Source: Syntrophorhabdaceae bacterium PtaU1.Bin034
Lineage (GTDB): Bacteria > Desulfobacterota_G > Syntrophorhabdia > Syntrophorhabdales > WCHB1-27
Reading direction: 5' to 3'
NCBI GenBank assembly: GCA_002067405.1
Contig: MVRP01000213.1
Span: forward strand, 1 to 6,762
Length of the DNA stretch: 6,762 nt
This document shows, piece by piece, positions 5,854 through 6,762 of this stretch (positions are counted from its first letter, which is position 1; the number at the start of each line of letters is the position of its first letter). Position numbers and translations under genes: made by a program. Under the pieces are notes generated by a model that did no database searches, had not been told where the DNA came from, and saw only the letters and a program-made list of their open reading frames with translations.

Positions 5854-6762
5854 ATGGGAAGATTAACAAAGAAGGTTATCGTAAGGACCGCCTTTTGGAT
5901 CGGGATTGTCACTCTTCTTCTCACGGGTGTTGCAGGCGCAAAGGAGATTACCGACATGACGGGGCGCAAGGTGGTCGTCCCTGACTCCATCAACAAGATC
6001 TACGTACCCTCGCCGTACGGTTCCTCCCTGATGTACTCCGTTGATCCCGCCCTGCTGATAGGCCTCAACCTCTCCCACAACGAGGACAAGCGATTCCTGC
6101 CCAGGGCAGCGCAGGATTTGCCCGTATTGGGCGGTTTTGCCGGTCAGGGGCAACAATCGAACCTCGAAGTGGTCCTTAAGGCGGAACCGGACCTTGTCCT
6201 CATGTGGTCTGCAAGAAGGTCAGCCGTACAAGGGAAGGCAGAAGAGACGCTGAAGCAACTCAACCTCCCCATGGTCTATGCGGTTGCGGAAAGCCTCAAT
6301 GATTACCCTGACGTCTACCTCTTCGTGGGGAAATTGCTCGGTCGGGAGGAGCGGACAAAGAGGCTGAGCGCCTACTTTCAAAAAACACTGTCGGAGGTAA
6401 AGACAATAATAAACAGAATACCGAAGGAGAAAAGACCCGGTGTCTACTACGCGGAAGGGGTCGACGGATTGAGCACGGAGTGCAACGACTCGATCCATGT
6501 GGAGCTTCTCCAGCTTGCGGGCGACACGGATGTCCACCGGTGCTGCACGACGAGCCACAGGGGTATGGAGAAGGTTTCTCTGGAACAGGTCATGCTCTAC
6601 AATCCGGACGTTATTGTGGTCCAGGAAAAGGTCTTCTACGACAATGTGCTCAAGGACCCGAAATGGCGGAACGTGAAAGCGGTAAAGGACGGCCGGGTGT
6701 ACCTTATTCCGAGGACCCCCTTCAACTGGTTCGATCGGCCTCCTTCCTTCATGAGGATTCTC
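5854..6762 (+). CDS. Periplasmic metal-chelate ABC transporter binding protein, C-terminus cut by the window
   Basis: The first 303 residues of a binding protein of the iron-siderophore/cobalamin family (FecB/BtuF/MolA fold, PF01497-type) lie in the window; perhaps 50-80 residues are missing. Residues 1-29 form a signal peptide (VIVRT, hydrophobic core, GVAGA). There is no lipobox cysteine, so it should be soluble in the periplasm. The family opening ITDMTGRKVVVP (32-43) is followed by lobe one and PDLVLMW (111-117). A long linker-helix region follows, then YYAEGVDGLSTECNDS (about 198-213), VSLEQVMLYNPDVIVVQ (about 240-256) and GRVYLIPRTPFNWFDRPPS near the edge. Cysteines at 210, 230 and 231 and nearby histidines are possible metal or ligand contacts. 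AGGAG at 5841-5845 overlaps the receptor 2 stop and gives tight coupling. H. influenzae MolA shows that this fold can carry molybdate or tungstate, but siderophore, haem or corrinoid ligands fit equally from sequence. Confidence 0.9.
   Translation, partial: MGRLTKKVIVRTAFWIGIVTLLLTGVAGAKEITDMTGRKVVVPDSINKIYVPSPYGSSLMYSVDPALLIGLNLSHNEDKRFLPRAAQDLPVLGGFAGQGQQSNLEVVLKAEPDLVLMWSARRSAVQGKAEETLKQLNLPMVYAVAESLNDYPDVYLFVGKLLGREERTKRLSAYFQKTLSEVKTIINRIPKEKRPGVYYAEGVDGLSTECNDSIHVELLQLAGDTDVHRCCTTSHRGMEKVSLEQVMLYNPDVIVVQEKVFYDNVLKDPKWRNVKAVKDGRVYLIPRTPFNWFDRPPSFMRIL

Overview
The window fits a Gram-negative bacterium: it encodes two outer-membrane TonB-dependent receptors and one periplasmic binding protein, all with cleavable signal peptides. 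Base composition is moderate and uniform by eye. The single-domain ModE regulator next to TonB receptors and a BtuF/FecB-fold binding protein would suit a Desulfobacterota (deltaproteobacterial) genome, but no marker gene here settles the taxonomy. I see no transposase, integrase, tRNA, rRNA or CRISPR array.

Layout. Positions 1-268 hold no gene I can support, but they carry two good sigma70-type promoters: one points left off the window and one points right into an oligoribonuclease-family gene (orn, 269-871, GTG start). The gap at 872-986 lies between convergent genes and contains two short inverted repeats. A small single-domain ModE-type winged-helix regulator follows on the minus strand (987-1316). 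Upstream of it, separated by a 133-base gap with a palindrome and a strong nested stem-loop, is a TonB-dependent receptor (receptor 1, 1450-3477, minus). A 360-base divergent intergenic region then leads to a second TonB-dependent receptor (receptor 2, 3838-5841, plus). This is followed 12 bases later by a periplasmic substrate-binding protein of the iron-siderophore/cobalamin/MolA fold (5854 to the right edge, C-terminus cut off).

Main discovery. The divergent intergenic region holds four 24-base sites of the form CGTTAT-N12-ATAACG, with at most one mismatch in the twelve arm positions of each. This is the half-site pattern of the E. coli ModE operator. They form two pairs. In each pair one site covers the predicted -10 element of a receptor promoter and the other lies at or just beyond the predicted transcription start. 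The two promoters are near mirror images (TTGCCT-N18-TATATA leftward, TTGACT-N18-TATATA rightward). With a ModE-type DNA-binding protein encoded in the same cluster, the simplest reading is a ModE-repressed molybdenum (or tungsten) acquisition locus. In it, two outer-membrane TonB receptors and a binding-protein ABC importer would take up a molybdate/tungstate complex or metallophore. The local ModE lacks the molbindin sensor domain, so how it senses metal is open.

How the genes would work together. The receptors would use TonB/ExbBD energy (not encoded here) to bring a ligand into the periplasm. The binding protein would pass it to a FecCD/BtuCD-like permease and ATPase, expected just beyond the right edge. 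The substrate is inferred from regulation and gene company. Protein sequence alone only supports 'metal chelate or corrinoid-type ligand'.
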